Part shown: positions 46,819 through 58,865 of the stretch, piece after piece
How the letters are laid out: every line of letters starts with the position of its first letter
Numbering within the stretch: position 1 is the stretch's first letter
NCBI RefSeq assembly: GCF_040807025.1
Contig: NC_090967.1
Location: forward strand, 3,904,001 to 3,968,000
Source: Struthio camelus
Taxonomy: Eukaryota; Chordata; Aves; Struthioniformes; Struthionidae
Direction of reading: 5' to 3'
DNA length: 64,000 nt
The notes under the pieces: model-generated
What the model was told of the DNA's origin: nothing
The model's input: the letters and a program-made list of their open reading frames with translations, nothing else
The model's database searches: none
Position numbers and translations under genes: made by a program

Positions 46819-46899
46819 CTGCTTCTTTTTGGGTTTCTTGGAGCGAGATCTGTTCCGGGGGGGCACAGCATCCTCGTCGCTCTCCTCCGAGATCACCAT
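46819..46899 (-). CDS. Putative coding exon of unknown gene (27 codons)
   Basis: On the minus strand an ATG (46897-46899) opens 27 codons beginning MVISEESDED and ending in the basic stretch SKKPKKKQ, followed at once by a consensus donor (CAG|GTGAGC), phase 0. The acid-then-basic composition resembles the start of a nuclear protein and the KKPKKK run resembles a nuclear-localisation signal. The ATG is preceded in frame by TAG; that TTTAG could also serve as an acceptor, making this an internal exon. I do not recognise the protein. No downstream partner exon was found before ANP32B, although ANP32B exon 2 begins in the compatible phase 0. It may be an alternative ANP32B first exon, part of an unrecognised gene, or a chance open frame. 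Confidence 0.4.
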
Positions 46900-48949
46900 T
46901 TGCTAAAGCGACAACTTGTGTAGCCTGCTCCTGGGCAGAGCAGCTGGGAGACGAGCGGCGAGGCCCCCCCCCCCCTTGCTGATCTGCATTTGTTTTAAGG
47001 TCTCTTTCATGTCCTCTTTGAGGCTCATTTCCTGTGCTTTGTAGAAAACAATGCTTCCCTCCCCCTGCTCCCCCCTCGCCCCAGCCCAGGGTGGCTTTAT
47101 CTCCCCTCCCTTGGGATTCGCTGCACTGGGCTCCCTCGGAAGCCGAGTTTTACATTTGTCTTTTAGAATACAAAACCCGACTCTGATTTAACTGAATTGA
47201 TTTTAAAGCTGTGTCTGGTACTGGATGTCTGCTAGATGCATTTAAACCGATCTGGACTTTCTCTGTTTGGGCAGATTGTCATGAAGCTGGTAATTTACTG
47301 TGCGAGTGACAGCAATTGGAAGGCTGGACCCTAAGTGCTGACATGGGTTGCAATTCAGGTCTGGAGCTATTCATGCAAGCTGGAGCACAGATGCTCAGCA
47401 TACAATATTATCTGTCTATTATGCAACACAATATTATCTGTCTGTGTTTTGCACTGCTTTAGCTACTTCATTTTTAGCCTGATGCCTTACAGCAATGAAT
47501 CATATACAAACAGGTCTTCAGTGTTGTCTCCGCAGCACAGGGACCTTCTCAGCACACAACACTTCCTTGTCCCCAAAACAGGGATAAGAGCAGATCCCCA
47601 GCAGCTTGTCCTGCTGGGACATACTGGGAGCCAGCAACAGGAGGGCTGTTGGGACAGCAAATTGGTGCCTGCGCCTCTAACCAGCCCTCCATGCTATCCT
47701 CATATCCACCCTGATGTGACCCTGCTGTTCCCTTCCTGCTAGTGGTCTGGCATTTTCCCTATAGCTGTCTTTTTCTGTCTTGTCTTCTGTCCTTTTCTTC
47801 ATGTGAGCGTCAAGCACTGAACATACAGTCTCAGACTATGCAGCTCACATGTTTGCCCGGGGTGGGAATTATTCCTGCAACAGCTTCTCCTGTGGGGCAT
47901 GTTGTGCCAAGAGCTGCACACAGCCAGAATAGATAGATGGTCCCTGTGTGAATGAGCATACAGCGTTTCACCGGGGTGACTGGCTCCAGAGACCTTCTGG
48001 GGAGTCTGAGGGCATCCAGAGGCCCATAGCTGGAAGATGTGCTCAGGTGATTTGATTGAAGATTTACAAACAAATAATGCATCTACCAGGAGACCAAGAA
48101 AGCAGAGCCCACGCACACCTCGACAGCTCACCGAGGAGGAGACAAATAAAGCTAACGCAGCCCCTAGCAGTCTTTAGGAGAAACTCCCATGGTTTTTTTT
48201 TTTTTTTGGTTTGTGCTCCACGATCTTCTGCCTGTGGAAATCAGAGAGCTGAACCTTGCGGGGCCTCATGTGCTGGGCCCTCCCTGACCCAGCAGGAAGG
48301 TCTCGCTCCTGAGGGACCTTGTCGCCCTCTTTCCCTGGGCTGTGCGTGCCCTGCCTCGGCACTCCCCGCTGCAGAGATGCTCCGGGACCGGCAGAGGGAA
48401 GCATCCCCCCGGCAATGGCCCGGCAGCCCAGCCCAGCCACAGCCTGGCCCAGAGGGTCCTGAGGCTGCTTGGGCTGGAGACACGGGTGGGAAAGTGGGAG
48501 CAGGAGCAACCGTTTCTGTAGAGCGAGAACCAGAGCATGGCCTTGCAAAGTGGCCCTGATCCGGGGTGAAAGCCAATGCTGGTGCCTCTAGCCTGGGCTC
48601 TGCAACCCTTGTCTGTGGGGCGAGCGACCGGCAGGCAGCTCTTTGCTTTTTGGGGCAAGACAGAGGCACTCCAAGGGTTTAGATGCCTCCCACTCCCTCC
48701 AGGCAGTTGGCAGAAGTGCCTGAAGCAGGAGTTGTTGTCTGGGGACTCCCAAAACGTGGCGAGGAGAAGGAGGCACATCCAGAAAGAGATCAGCCCTGGT
48801 TTTGCCTCTGACCTGAACACTATGAGAGCAGGCGAGAAGCGTCCCCAAGCAGAGGTAGAGGCGTGGGCCTGGGACGCCAACCTGCGCACAGCGTTTCCCC
48901 GACGTGGAGAAAAATTCCTTTGCCTTTCAATGTTACTTGCTACTCCTTT

Positions 48950-49080
48950 AGTGGTGATTCTCCAAATGGTGCAGCTGAGATATGGAACTCTCTACCACGA
49001 GCTCTCCGCATGGCAAGGGCTTCACAAGCCGGGCAGTTCATACCTTTAATATTTTATCAGCCAGTCCACATTTGCACAAG
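48950..49080 (+). repeat. Possible ancient LINE reverse-transcriptase C-terminal relic
   Basis: One frame reads YSFSGDSP then AAEIWNSLPRALRMA and ends near FIPLIF. The arrangement 'SFS...A.. WNSLP..LR.A....F....F' is the recurrent end of reverse-transcriptase proteins in L2/CR1-type LINEs. No terminal repeats or longer flanking match were seen, so this would be a very old fragment or a chance resemblance. Confidence 0.4.
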
Positions 49081-49779
49081 AAAATCACACCGTTCTCTCT
49101 GAAACGTATCTATCTTGTTGTATCACTCACAAAACACTCTGTGTCTGTGTCTGAAACACCCGCATGGCAGACAGTCGCCTACTGGTCCCTTTGAACTCTC
49201 TGAATATGGGGTTTATATCTGTCTACAGGTTCCTGAGTCCAGGAAGGTTTATTCCCTCCTCTCTGCAATAATTAGCGTTGCCCTGCAGTAATTAGCTGCA
49301 GACGCTGGCATCTTTATGCTAGTATAACCACACAACAACACCCAGCTCCTATCTCAAAGCAGATCTGGAGGCATCTTACACATTGTTATTCCAACAGGGA
49401 AGCTGAGCCCCATAGCAGGCAAACTGTTCATCCAAAATCACCCTGGAGAGAGCTAGTTCCTTTTGGACCAACTCCCCCCAGCAAATATAACTCAGCATCA
49501 CTTCCATCACATCAGCGCATGGAAACACGGGGTGGGACTGTGTCCAGCTACAGCCCCAGGAAGGATCGAGGGTGGCAGCGGGGAAGGATCTGAGGTAGGA
49601 TTGGGGATGACAGGACTGCTTTCTGCCATCCCCCAGCCAGCAGGCAGCATCCCCACCTCACCCTGCACACGGAGTTATCACCTGCAAGCTGCCCCTGATC
49701 CCCCCAGGCTGTTGGCAGTCCTTGGCAAAAAGGAAGGACGGTGGTGGATAATTATTGTTTTCACCAACTCTGTCATGTG

Positions 49780-49925
49780 TCCAGCTCAGCTGGACCAAAT
49801 AACAACGACACTGGGAACTATCATTACGGCTATTATTGCTCTGCGCTACCGCAAAATTTTGAATCCCCTATAAAGAGTCAACACCCAAAGAGACTTTGGA
49901 GAAAACCTGCCCCAAAGAGCTTACA
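49780..49925 (+). repeat. Possible ancient SINE relic
   Basis: The stretch contains a 'GCTATTATTGCTCTGCGCT' segment followed about 90 bases later by CCTGCCCCAAAGAGCTTACA. That order is familiar from old SINE copies scattered in turtle, crocodile and bird genomes. Family name and borders cannot be set by eye. Confidence 0.35.
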
Positions 49926-52900
49926 AAAGACAAGGAACGCAGCCAGGAAAAAAACTTTTGGAGCCTTGGGCCCCAGGGCCCACACCTGACATTAGGATTA
50001 AATTAGGCTGGGTCTACTGGGATGGACACCTCCAAGGGATCCCCATTAAATATCCTTCGTCCTTCCAAGGGCTGTGATGGAAATGTTGAGGGCCACAGGC
50101 TGGGACTACACCTCGGACTGGGACCTAGGGCCACTCTGGGCTGTAGAGCAGATCCAGAAGGACTTAGACATGCGCAAGCAAACCAGCACGAAGGCAGTGT
50201 ATAGGATTCTCAAATGGGGCTGGGCTTTACTTTGCATCTCAAAAATATATGGTCAAAGTAGCCTTGCCCTCTTTCAAAATGTCACTAACACACACCGCAT
50301 CCATATCCCTGCACTATTTTCCTATCACCTGGAATACGCTAAAACTGCATCAGGTCTCAGGCAGCTCGTGACACTTCTGTGCAGTGGATGGGATCAAGGA
50401 CTGAACTCTGGGGTCTTTCCAGCAGAAGCCCCCTTCCCTGGTCTGGGTTTACCCACGTTGCTGCTGCCCGGCTCTGAGTCGCTGCAAAGTCTCCTGCTCC
50501 CAGGCTTAAAAATTCCCTCTGCCACCTCCATCCGTGTGTCTCGGTCAGAGACTTTCAGGCCTCTCTGGACAGCTAGGAAAAGTCGGGCTCTCTCTTAGCA
50601 TATCCATTGCTCTGTCAAAGCTGCCCCTGCCCCTAATTTGCAGAATTGTGCTAATATTCTTGCTATTGGAGTGAGTGACGTCAGGAGAGCATCTCTGGAC
50701 AGATCGGAGTTTATTCTTATCACCTCCACGAGATCCAGCGCATGAGGGGGGCCATTGCACTTTGCTCTTTGGCTGCAGGGACATTTCGGGACACAAAAAG
50801 AAGATTTGGAAAGTTGTGCTCATTGGGAAACGGTCCCACAGAGGCCACAGGGAGAGGGGGGTTGCTGGTGGGATGGCTTCGGCTGCCGGTTCCCATCGCA
50901 ATGCCGAACCTCCCGTGGGGGCTGCGCTTCCAAGATGGGCGAGGACCTCTCCTAAAGCCTGAGGTCCCACAGCAGCCTTCTTCCCCGTCGCAGGGGGCTG
51001 TGCAACCCGCTCGCCCTCGCTGCTCATGCGGGGGGCTGCTTGGGAAGTAGATAGGCACAGGTAGATAGGCTCCCTCCTTCACATCAGCTCCTGCCCCGAG
51101 CGGCACGGCCCCGGCTGGGGGTCTGTGCAGCGCCCACCCCCCGGCCGCCTGTGGGTGCAGGTTGCAAGGAGAGGGGTGCAGCCGCACTCTGAGCTAGCCG
51201 GGCGCCTCTGCACCCCTCCGTGTGGCCGAGCGCGGCCGTCTCGCGTGCCCCTTGGTGCAGGGCCAGTTTGATACCTCAGAGCTTCTCCAGGGGTGAACTC
51301 GGCCCTGATGCAAGCCGCAAGAAAATTGCACCAGCCTGGGTTATTTGGGGCCCTTTAAGATTTACCGCTTCATTTATCCGCTGAATTGCCTGCAGACTTT
51401 AAAACTCTCTGGACTAGTTGGTTTTATTATTTAGAGATAGTTTTAGTCCCTCTGTGTTGCTGGGAAAAAGCAGGAAATTAAAAAAGCCAACAAAACACTC
51501 AAGAAACAAGGAGTTATTAAAAGAATAAAGGAGACGTCTATGGTGGTGAGGGCTGGCCTGGGAAGAGATGGATGTTCAACACAAAGCACGTTCCCAGCTG
51601 GCTTTTCCAAAGAGTTTGGCCCAGAGGTCGCCCAGGTTTGGTGACTTCCAGCGGCGCGGCGCGTTCGGCTCTGCATTAAGGCTGCCAGGAGCGGGGTCTG
51701 CAAGACAGCGTCGCGGTCTCGACGTGAACGTGCGTCATTGTGCAGACAGCTGCGATGGGACGGCGGTGTGGCCGTGTGGCTGCTAAACAGCTCTCCCAAG
51801 GACACAGGCGTCACTTGTTATCCGTCGGGGTTGGGTTTGAATGCACGCCTGCACAAAGGATGCTCTCTACTATTAGGGGAGCTCGTCTGCTTTCGAAAAT
51901 AAGAAAGAAGTTTGTGCCAGGCTGTGGTTGCAGGAGGATGGAGAGGGCCTTCCTCGTGGTCTCAGAGCCCAGCCGCCAAACTGTGAATTCAGAGCCGGAC
52001 CGGCCCCGACGCTGGATCCTGGCTGATCTGCTCTGCGGCCACTGACGATACTTCGATGCCAAACTCAGGCTTTGCTCCTTTTGGTGACAAGCTCTTCCGA
52101 GGGGTTTCTCTTAGTGTCACTGTGCCCTTGTTATAACATCCCCTTTGCCTGCCCATGAGGCGCTCACGCTGCATTTCTGTTTTCAGAACAGCGCACAAAG
52201 AACGACTGTGGGAAATACTAAAGTCTCCCTTTATTTTTGGAAACACACGGAGGTTTCAAAGCGCCTGGAATGGAAGGGGCTTCCTCGAACCCGCATGGAA
52301 AAGTAGACAAGGCCCGGGGACGTGCATCAGGAGCGGCCGGGGTGGGCAGGGAGGCCAGAAGCAGGTACCGCGAAGGAGCCCAGGAGCGTGAGCTGGGAAC
52401 AGCAACTCACTGTTTTCCGCTCGCAAGGGGACCCAGCGGGAGGGCACCTGAACGCATTGCCATGGGGGTAAGACCTCAAAAACGGCCTTTTGAGATAAAC
52501 GTAGGGAGGATTGGTCTGTGCAGACCAAACGTGATGGTCCAGGACCTCCAGCTCAGGGAGTACTAAGTCACCGATCACCAGAAGATGGGGCAGGATTATT
52601 TCCTACTTCCTTCCTATATTCCTTCCAAAAGATCCACTACTGCCGCTGACAAAGTCAGAGGCAAATTTTTGATTTGACCCAGAATAGCTTTCTTATGTGT
52701 TTATGGAGTTTTAAACTATTTATTCCACCAGCTTTACCCTGCCCTTCCTCGTGAACCGAGGAAGGCGGATGTTGGGAGGCCCTGGTGACTTCTCCCTTCC
52801 TGAAGCAGATACAGACACTGCTGCTTTCTGCCCATCTGGGGAACAGAGGGGAAAGAGGGGCTGGTGGGGCTCTCCTTGCACAGAGATGGCGCTGCAGAAG

Positions 52901-55900
52901 GATGTTTCTGGCTTCCAGGGCCTGTTGCAGACTCCGCTATTGAGCCTCTAGGAGAGCTTGCACAAGCCACCGCTGGCTCCTTCTGCCGAGGCTTTGCACC
53001 ACTCTGAGAAAAAAATTGCAGCGTTAGATAAACACAGCTACCCGAGTGTAAAGCACTGCTGGGCGGCTGCTAGCGACGATATAAAGCTGCAGGCTCAGCC
53101 CAAGCAAAAAGGAGCTTTTTAAATTCATCTCCCTCCTTTCTCACATCTCTTTGGAGGGACGATTCCTCCAAGTAAGAAAGGATGAACGGTTACTATGTGC
53201 AGCAGTTTGCTCTGGCAAGAGGCACATCCCTGCTCTTTGTCTGCTAAACTTGAAATTTTGCAGGACTCAAGGCGGCCGTCGCTGGGCTCCCGTCCTGCAC
53301 CTGAGCGGGGAGAGCCCTGCGGGTGCCCTTACAGCACTGCTGAGAAGAAGGTGATTTTTCTCCCTCCTGCTTTCAATAGCTCAGATTTTCCTCTGCAGGG
53401 TGGGAAGGGAGAGAAATGTTTCTGCTCAGCCCCCTGCACATCCAGCAGCTCCTGGTGTGTTACATAAGCCAAAGTCCCCGCAGCGCATACACGAGACCGC
53501 GCTGAGAAGCGCACATGCCAGGTGACAGAGCACTGCGAGAACTTCCTTTAATTACTGCTCCTATTGCTGGCGCTATTAGTAATTAAAGCGTTCGTCTTAA
53601 AGCTACCTGTATTTCAAAACACACACGGGGTGGTCAGATTAGCAAAGACTCTTGGGTTAGCTGGTATGGTATGGCATCCTGCCTGGAGCAAAGATAATCG
53701 AGTGCCTGGGCGATTGCTCAATCATGATGGATGGGTGGGGAATTTCTCCTGGACCCCAGCATTAACCTCTGGGGCCTGACAAGGCTTGTGCACTGCTCTT
53801 CCGGAGCCCGGCTTGCACAAGTACCAGTGCCACAACGTTGCAAAAAGCAGGTGTCCCAGACATTTGAGCCTTCAAAACCACACCTTGCGCGGGGGTGTGA
53901 TCTGTCTCCGCTGTCTCTGCTGATGCTTTTTGGTTGCCTGGAGCCCCTGCCCTGCCTGGTGAAGAAACACAGATATTTACAGCTTTGCGGGAGTGAAGAG
54001 GAGCGGGTACATTGCCCCCAGTAGGCCACAGAGCAGGAATGGAGATGAATGCTTTCATTTAGCTGTGTAAAGCACTTCCAAGTTTAGTGTGTCTCCTGCT
54101 GCTGTTATTATTTCTTCCAGACCATGATTCGCTCGGCAGCTTCCAAAGCAAGCAGAGGATGTGATTCCTGCCCCATGGAGCACTGGATAACAGGGATTAT
54201 CCAACTGCGGGCTGTTAGCAAACTCCCAGGTCCTACACGTGTTTTTATACCTGCAAGCATGAAATTGCAGCCCTGGAGCTAAAGCCACGTACCGAAGTAG
54301 AGGAGCCAGCAGCAGGACAGAGCTGCTGCTGCTTCAGGGCCATTCCTGGACACAGGCAGGGAGATGGAGCAGGGTGCCGGGGAGCTGAAATGCTGGCTTC
54401 CCTTCCCAACTCGCCACTGCTTTGTTGTGAGAATCGGGCAAAGTCGTTACATCTCCTTGCCCTCAAGGGCTGTGACTAAGGCGGGCTGAGGGAATGGCGT
54501 CAGGGATGCGGGGTGCCAGCACTCTCACTGCTGGCTGCTCCTCTGCCGGCCGTCGTGGTCCTGCAGCATCCAAGGCAATGAAGAAGGCACGTGGGCTTGA
54601 GCCTCCGCTCCTCCGAGTGACCGATGGGCAGGGAGCGGGGCCGAGGCTCCTCAGGTTAAAGAAAGTCCCCATATCATAAAGGGGGTGAGGGTGGAAACGG
54701 GTGCTGCGAGTCCAGCCGTTATAAAGCGGAGATGAAAAGGGATTAGCCAAGCAGCCTGGGATGTGGCATCTTGCAGGATGGCATCGATCGCAGGCAGTGG
54801 GGAGGGAACGGCTACTGGGCTGCGCGGCCAAAATCGAGGCCAAGACGAGGAGCGAACCTTATCCATGAGGTTTCTCTGCAGACTCTGGTGTGGAAGCAAT
54901 GTATCTGAGCAAGATGAGATGTCACACATTAGAAGAAAGCTGGAAGGGAGAAAGAAAGTCTTAGCAAGGAGGTAAGGACTTGGGGGAAAGCTCAGAGAGA
55001 AAGAAATCTCAAATACAGGCCTGGGGGATTCTCCATGTAACTCTTATGGGAGACCTAGAAAGCTTTACACTGCACTCCTCAGCATCGCCCCCGCTCCCCT
55101 GCCCAGTGTCCAGGCACCCAGGGCTCTTGTGGCCACCGGCAGGAAGGATGCAACAATTAGGAGGAACTGGGAAGGAGGACTCACCCGAAAATCAGCTGCT
55201 CTCTTTATGATCTGAATGCTACTTACAGATGAATCAGGAAAGAAGCAGATTCATGACATTGTCCTGGGTTGTTTCTTCACCATGTGGCAAGGATACATCA
55301 ATGATGCTTGAGGGCTTTGCTCATGCCAAGGATGCCAGAGGTTTTGGGGTGGGAAAACTTGGTTTTTTTCAAAGATGTTCGTATGCTCATGTGACTTAGG
55401 AATGATCTGTCTTATTTTCACCTCCCCTCCTGCCGTCTTCCCACGCAAACCCTTGCTCAACTGCCTTACTTCAGAGTGCCATGGCCCAGACATCACTTGA
55501 TACGCACTGAGATGCCCCTGGGTGCAGTGCACCGTCTTTCAGCTCACTAACCCGACCTCCTGAGCACAATGGAGTATGTCCTTACTGAAGCGATAAGTGA
55601 ATGTGCAGCAAATTCACCCCTGACTTTCACAGCCCGGACACTCCACTGCAGACCCATGCAGAGGGGTGAGAGCTCCTGCTTCGAGCTGCAGCATCTAGCC
55701 TGGAAGGACACCCAGCCAGGACTTTGCTGCCTGTAACACGAGTACCACCATGTCATAAGATAAGCTGCTTCGAGGGGTTAGTTATGCTCTCATTTCAAAA
55801 TGCATGAGGATTTGCAAGGTTTTTGTGAGCCCTGGAAGGTGCTGAGCTTCAACGCTGATGAGGTCCTTTCTATGGACATATCAAATAAATGGCTAAGGTT

Positions 55901-58772
55901 TCCAAAGAGCCAGTCCCCTGGGCGAAGCTGGCCAAGGGTGTCTGGAAGTGTCAGATGCTGAATACAGCGTCTCCCTGCTCCAACAGCAAGAGTTGACCAC
56001 ATAATAAGCTTTCAGGCTTAAGAAAGTAATGTATTTCTTTTTCTTCTACCCTACACAGAGGAATCGGAGAAAAAAGGGTTGATCTTTGGGGAAAGGTTCA
56101 TCGCTGCCAATTTTCTTGACATCCTGAATGGGGTTCATAGGGAAAATGTTTACAAAGTTGCCACCCAAAACTGTGCCATGCAGCCAATTCTTTGAGCAAA
56201 TAACAAAAATAAAGCTAGAAGAAGTGTTATTTACTTCTGGTAATAAAATACCCGATAGCAGTTGGAAACAATCCGAAAAGTGGCTCAAATTTAACCCCTG
56301 AAAATGAGGCAGCATCAGCTTTTTGAGAGTTTTTTGGTGAAAACTGTTGTTCTTTAACCAGCTCTGCGAGGGAGGCTGTACGGATCAGTCCCTCCCCTGG
56401 GAAAAACAGGGCTAGGATTGGGGCGTGTGCGCGTGCGCAGGTAACCTGCCTTGGGGCACACTGATGATTTCAGGCTGCATTTCTACCCACTCTTCCAACC
56501 CTTCCAGCTCATGCTTCTCTGCCCTCCCTCTCGGCCCCTGCCCACCCAGCTGCATCAATATAAACCCTCCAGCCAATATGTTGCCTTTGGTGCCCGGGAA
56601 GGTTTGCCTGGAGGGTGCTCATGGCTCGTGCCTCATCTCCAAGTTTTCTCTAGAGACGGAGCAAGGGTACTGGCAGCGGCGGGTGGTGAGCTCACACCTT
56701 GGGCACTCCTTCAGAGCTAGAGCAGCAGGGCAGGTTACAGCTCCAGCTTTGCTAGAAATCTTGGAGATCCTGAAATTTTGCCTCTCCGCGTGGAAGCGGT
56801 GCTTGTCTGTCTCAAGGGACACGCAGGTAAGTGGGATGGGGATGAGAGGCGAGTAGCAGGCGGGTGGCCGCTGGGCGCTCCAGCTGCTGTTTCGATTTTT
56901 CTGTTCCCTTTTGCTTCTTCTGGCTTATGTCTTCTCCGTTCCTTACCTACCTCTTGACTGAAGTGTGTTCTTCTGGGATTATTCACCACCTTGGGTCTGA
57001 TTCTTTTTTTTCACTGTGCAATCACTTGTATCACTGTGAAAGCATAATGCAGAGCATCAGGGAGCAGGAGGATCCATTTGGTGCAAATGAACATATGGAA
57101 ACCCAGGATGAAGAAGCATCAGACCTCAAATCAATCTACGTACCATCTATTTTATATTTCTTCTGTAGCTGCAGTCTCACCTTCTTCGGGGAACCAGCCA
57201 GCCAGGATTGAAAAGAGGGCATCATTAGCTTGCAATTTAAAAAAAAAAAAAAAGCGATGGAGGTGTATCCACAAGTCAGTTTATCTGGTAAAAGCAAGAG
57301 GTAATAGAAGAGCTTATTTGTGTTAGTGTTACACTCTTGGGTTTTTCTCCCTTTGAACTTATTTTTGGGAAGAGAAGCAGAGGAAACCCTGGTTGCCTCA
57401 CACCACTGCACACCTCCAGCCACCACTTGACTCAGCTGACAGCAGTGTAAACAACGACTTGACTGTTTCTTCACAGTAACACAATCAGCTGACGCATGAT
57501 TTTAAGATAAATTTCCCTTCCCTCTGTTAGACTGAAAGCTGCAAGAGTTGTCAAAAAAAGAAATGTTTTCCAGCCCTTTCTGCTGGTGCCTCGGGAGCTC
57601 AGAGAGGCTATTGGAGTACTTGATGTCATCCGTGTGCCTGTTCATTTTTGTGGAGCTAGAGAAGCGCAGCCAGACTGGTTGGTTTAACACTGTCCAGGGA
57701 CTTAGCTGCTCAGCTTCAGAGATTTTCTGTGGCTCTTGAGTACCAAGTATGCAGTTGCTAGGGGTTGGATCCATCTCTTTAGCTATCTATCTGCCTCTAA
57801 GATAGCTCCAGTTTCATGGATTTGAGACAAAATATGCCAACTAAGGGACCTGGTTGTAATTTTTACTTTTCGAAAGGAATAAAAGGGCTGTGAAATATTT
57901 GTGTCGAGGAGAGGGGAGTCTTTGGCATTGGGAAGAAAAACAGAGAGAACAGGTTAGATTCTTTTCTATCCCACTAGTAAACACAGCTTCTGTCACCATC
58001 AGACGCCAGGGTGGGGGATCTGGCGGTGAAGAGCCCACTCGAGATGTGAAGCTTTCGCTAGGGTGCTAGGACAGCGTTCACATGGGAGGTACATTCGAGG
58101 TGACATCCCTGCCGGCAGAGAGCCACGTCCCCAGGGCTCTGCTCCACTCCATCGGTCTCCAGTAACACCTAAGCTCTGCTCTGATGCTCCTGGGCTGAGT
58201 ATAAGGCAAGCACCAGCCTTCAGGAGGATACTAAGAAAAGACTAATAAGAAAAGAGCCAATGAGCAATAAACCCAGCACAACTGTCCACTCCCAAAAGGT
58301 AGCTCACAGCCCTCAGAGCACAGGGAAGTCCTTTCTGCAGAAAGATCTGAGTCATAAAGTGAAGCGAAGGGAAACGACAGGGCGACAGGGACAGGGTTGA
58401 AATGGGGAAGCATCTTATGGCAGCGAGGATCCCCAAAGAGGGACATTAATGCCGTAGATGGGGCTGTGGTGACTGTACCCGCGCTCAGAGTTCAAGAACG
58501 TTTCCTGGGGTGATTTGTCACTCGTGACTCGTGGGGGAGCGAGGAGGAAATATTCTGCAAAACGATGCGCGCTGGAAAGAGGATGAGCTTTTCACAGCAG
58601 GGTAAGGATGTTGCGCTGGAGCAGGCTGGTGCAACACGGGTGTGCATGTGTGTGCAAGGGGCAGAAAGGCAGGCAGAATACGTTTCTCCCCTTTCCCTTG
58701 GGTGTGCAGCATGCGCCTCCCCCGGGTGCACAACTAACCCCTTTCTTTCCCTTTTGCAAAGGTTGCCCAACG

Positions 58773-58865
58773 ATGCTGAGCATATTTTCCTACTTGAGCG
58801 CAGAAGTCGACTGGTGCGAAGGCAACTTTGAGCGCTCGACGATTATCGCGGAGTACTACAACACT
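58773..58865 (+). CDS. ACER1: Alkaline ceramidase 1, coding exon 1
   Basis: Thirty-one codons from ATG (58773) to a consensus donor (ACT|GTGAGT), phase 0. The residues MLSIFSYLSAEVDWCEGNF and IIAEYYNT match the N-terminus of ACER1 (SEVDWCE and AEFYNT are family hallmarks). ACER1 is an endoplasmic-reticulum multi-pass enzyme that hydrolyses ceramide to sphingosine and fatty acid at alkaline pH, important in skin. The EVDWCE stretch forms part of the N-terminal segment ahead of the first membrane helix. A CAAAG just upstream (58757-58761) could be an acceptor from a 5' untranslated exon. ACER2 shares the motif, but the start of the protein fits ACER1 better, as does the human 19p location. Confidence 0.88.

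Larger units (their letters stand above)
46900..58700. other. 11.8-kb gene-poor interval between ANP32B and ACER1
   Basis: I read both strands and found no exon I could assign to a known gene. Open frames are short (up to about 200 codons) and lack recognisable domains. Contents include ancient transposon relics around 48950-49080 and 49780-49925, a possible MIR remnant near 49395-49440, and short homopolymers. Base composition is closer to average than in the flanking genes. Regulatory elements for ACER1 may lie toward the right end. Confidence 0.6.

Noticed and set aside
49741-50598. Open frames in the gene-poor interval (up to 174 codons)
   Set aside because: No domain, no splice support, and overlap with a suspected SINE relic.
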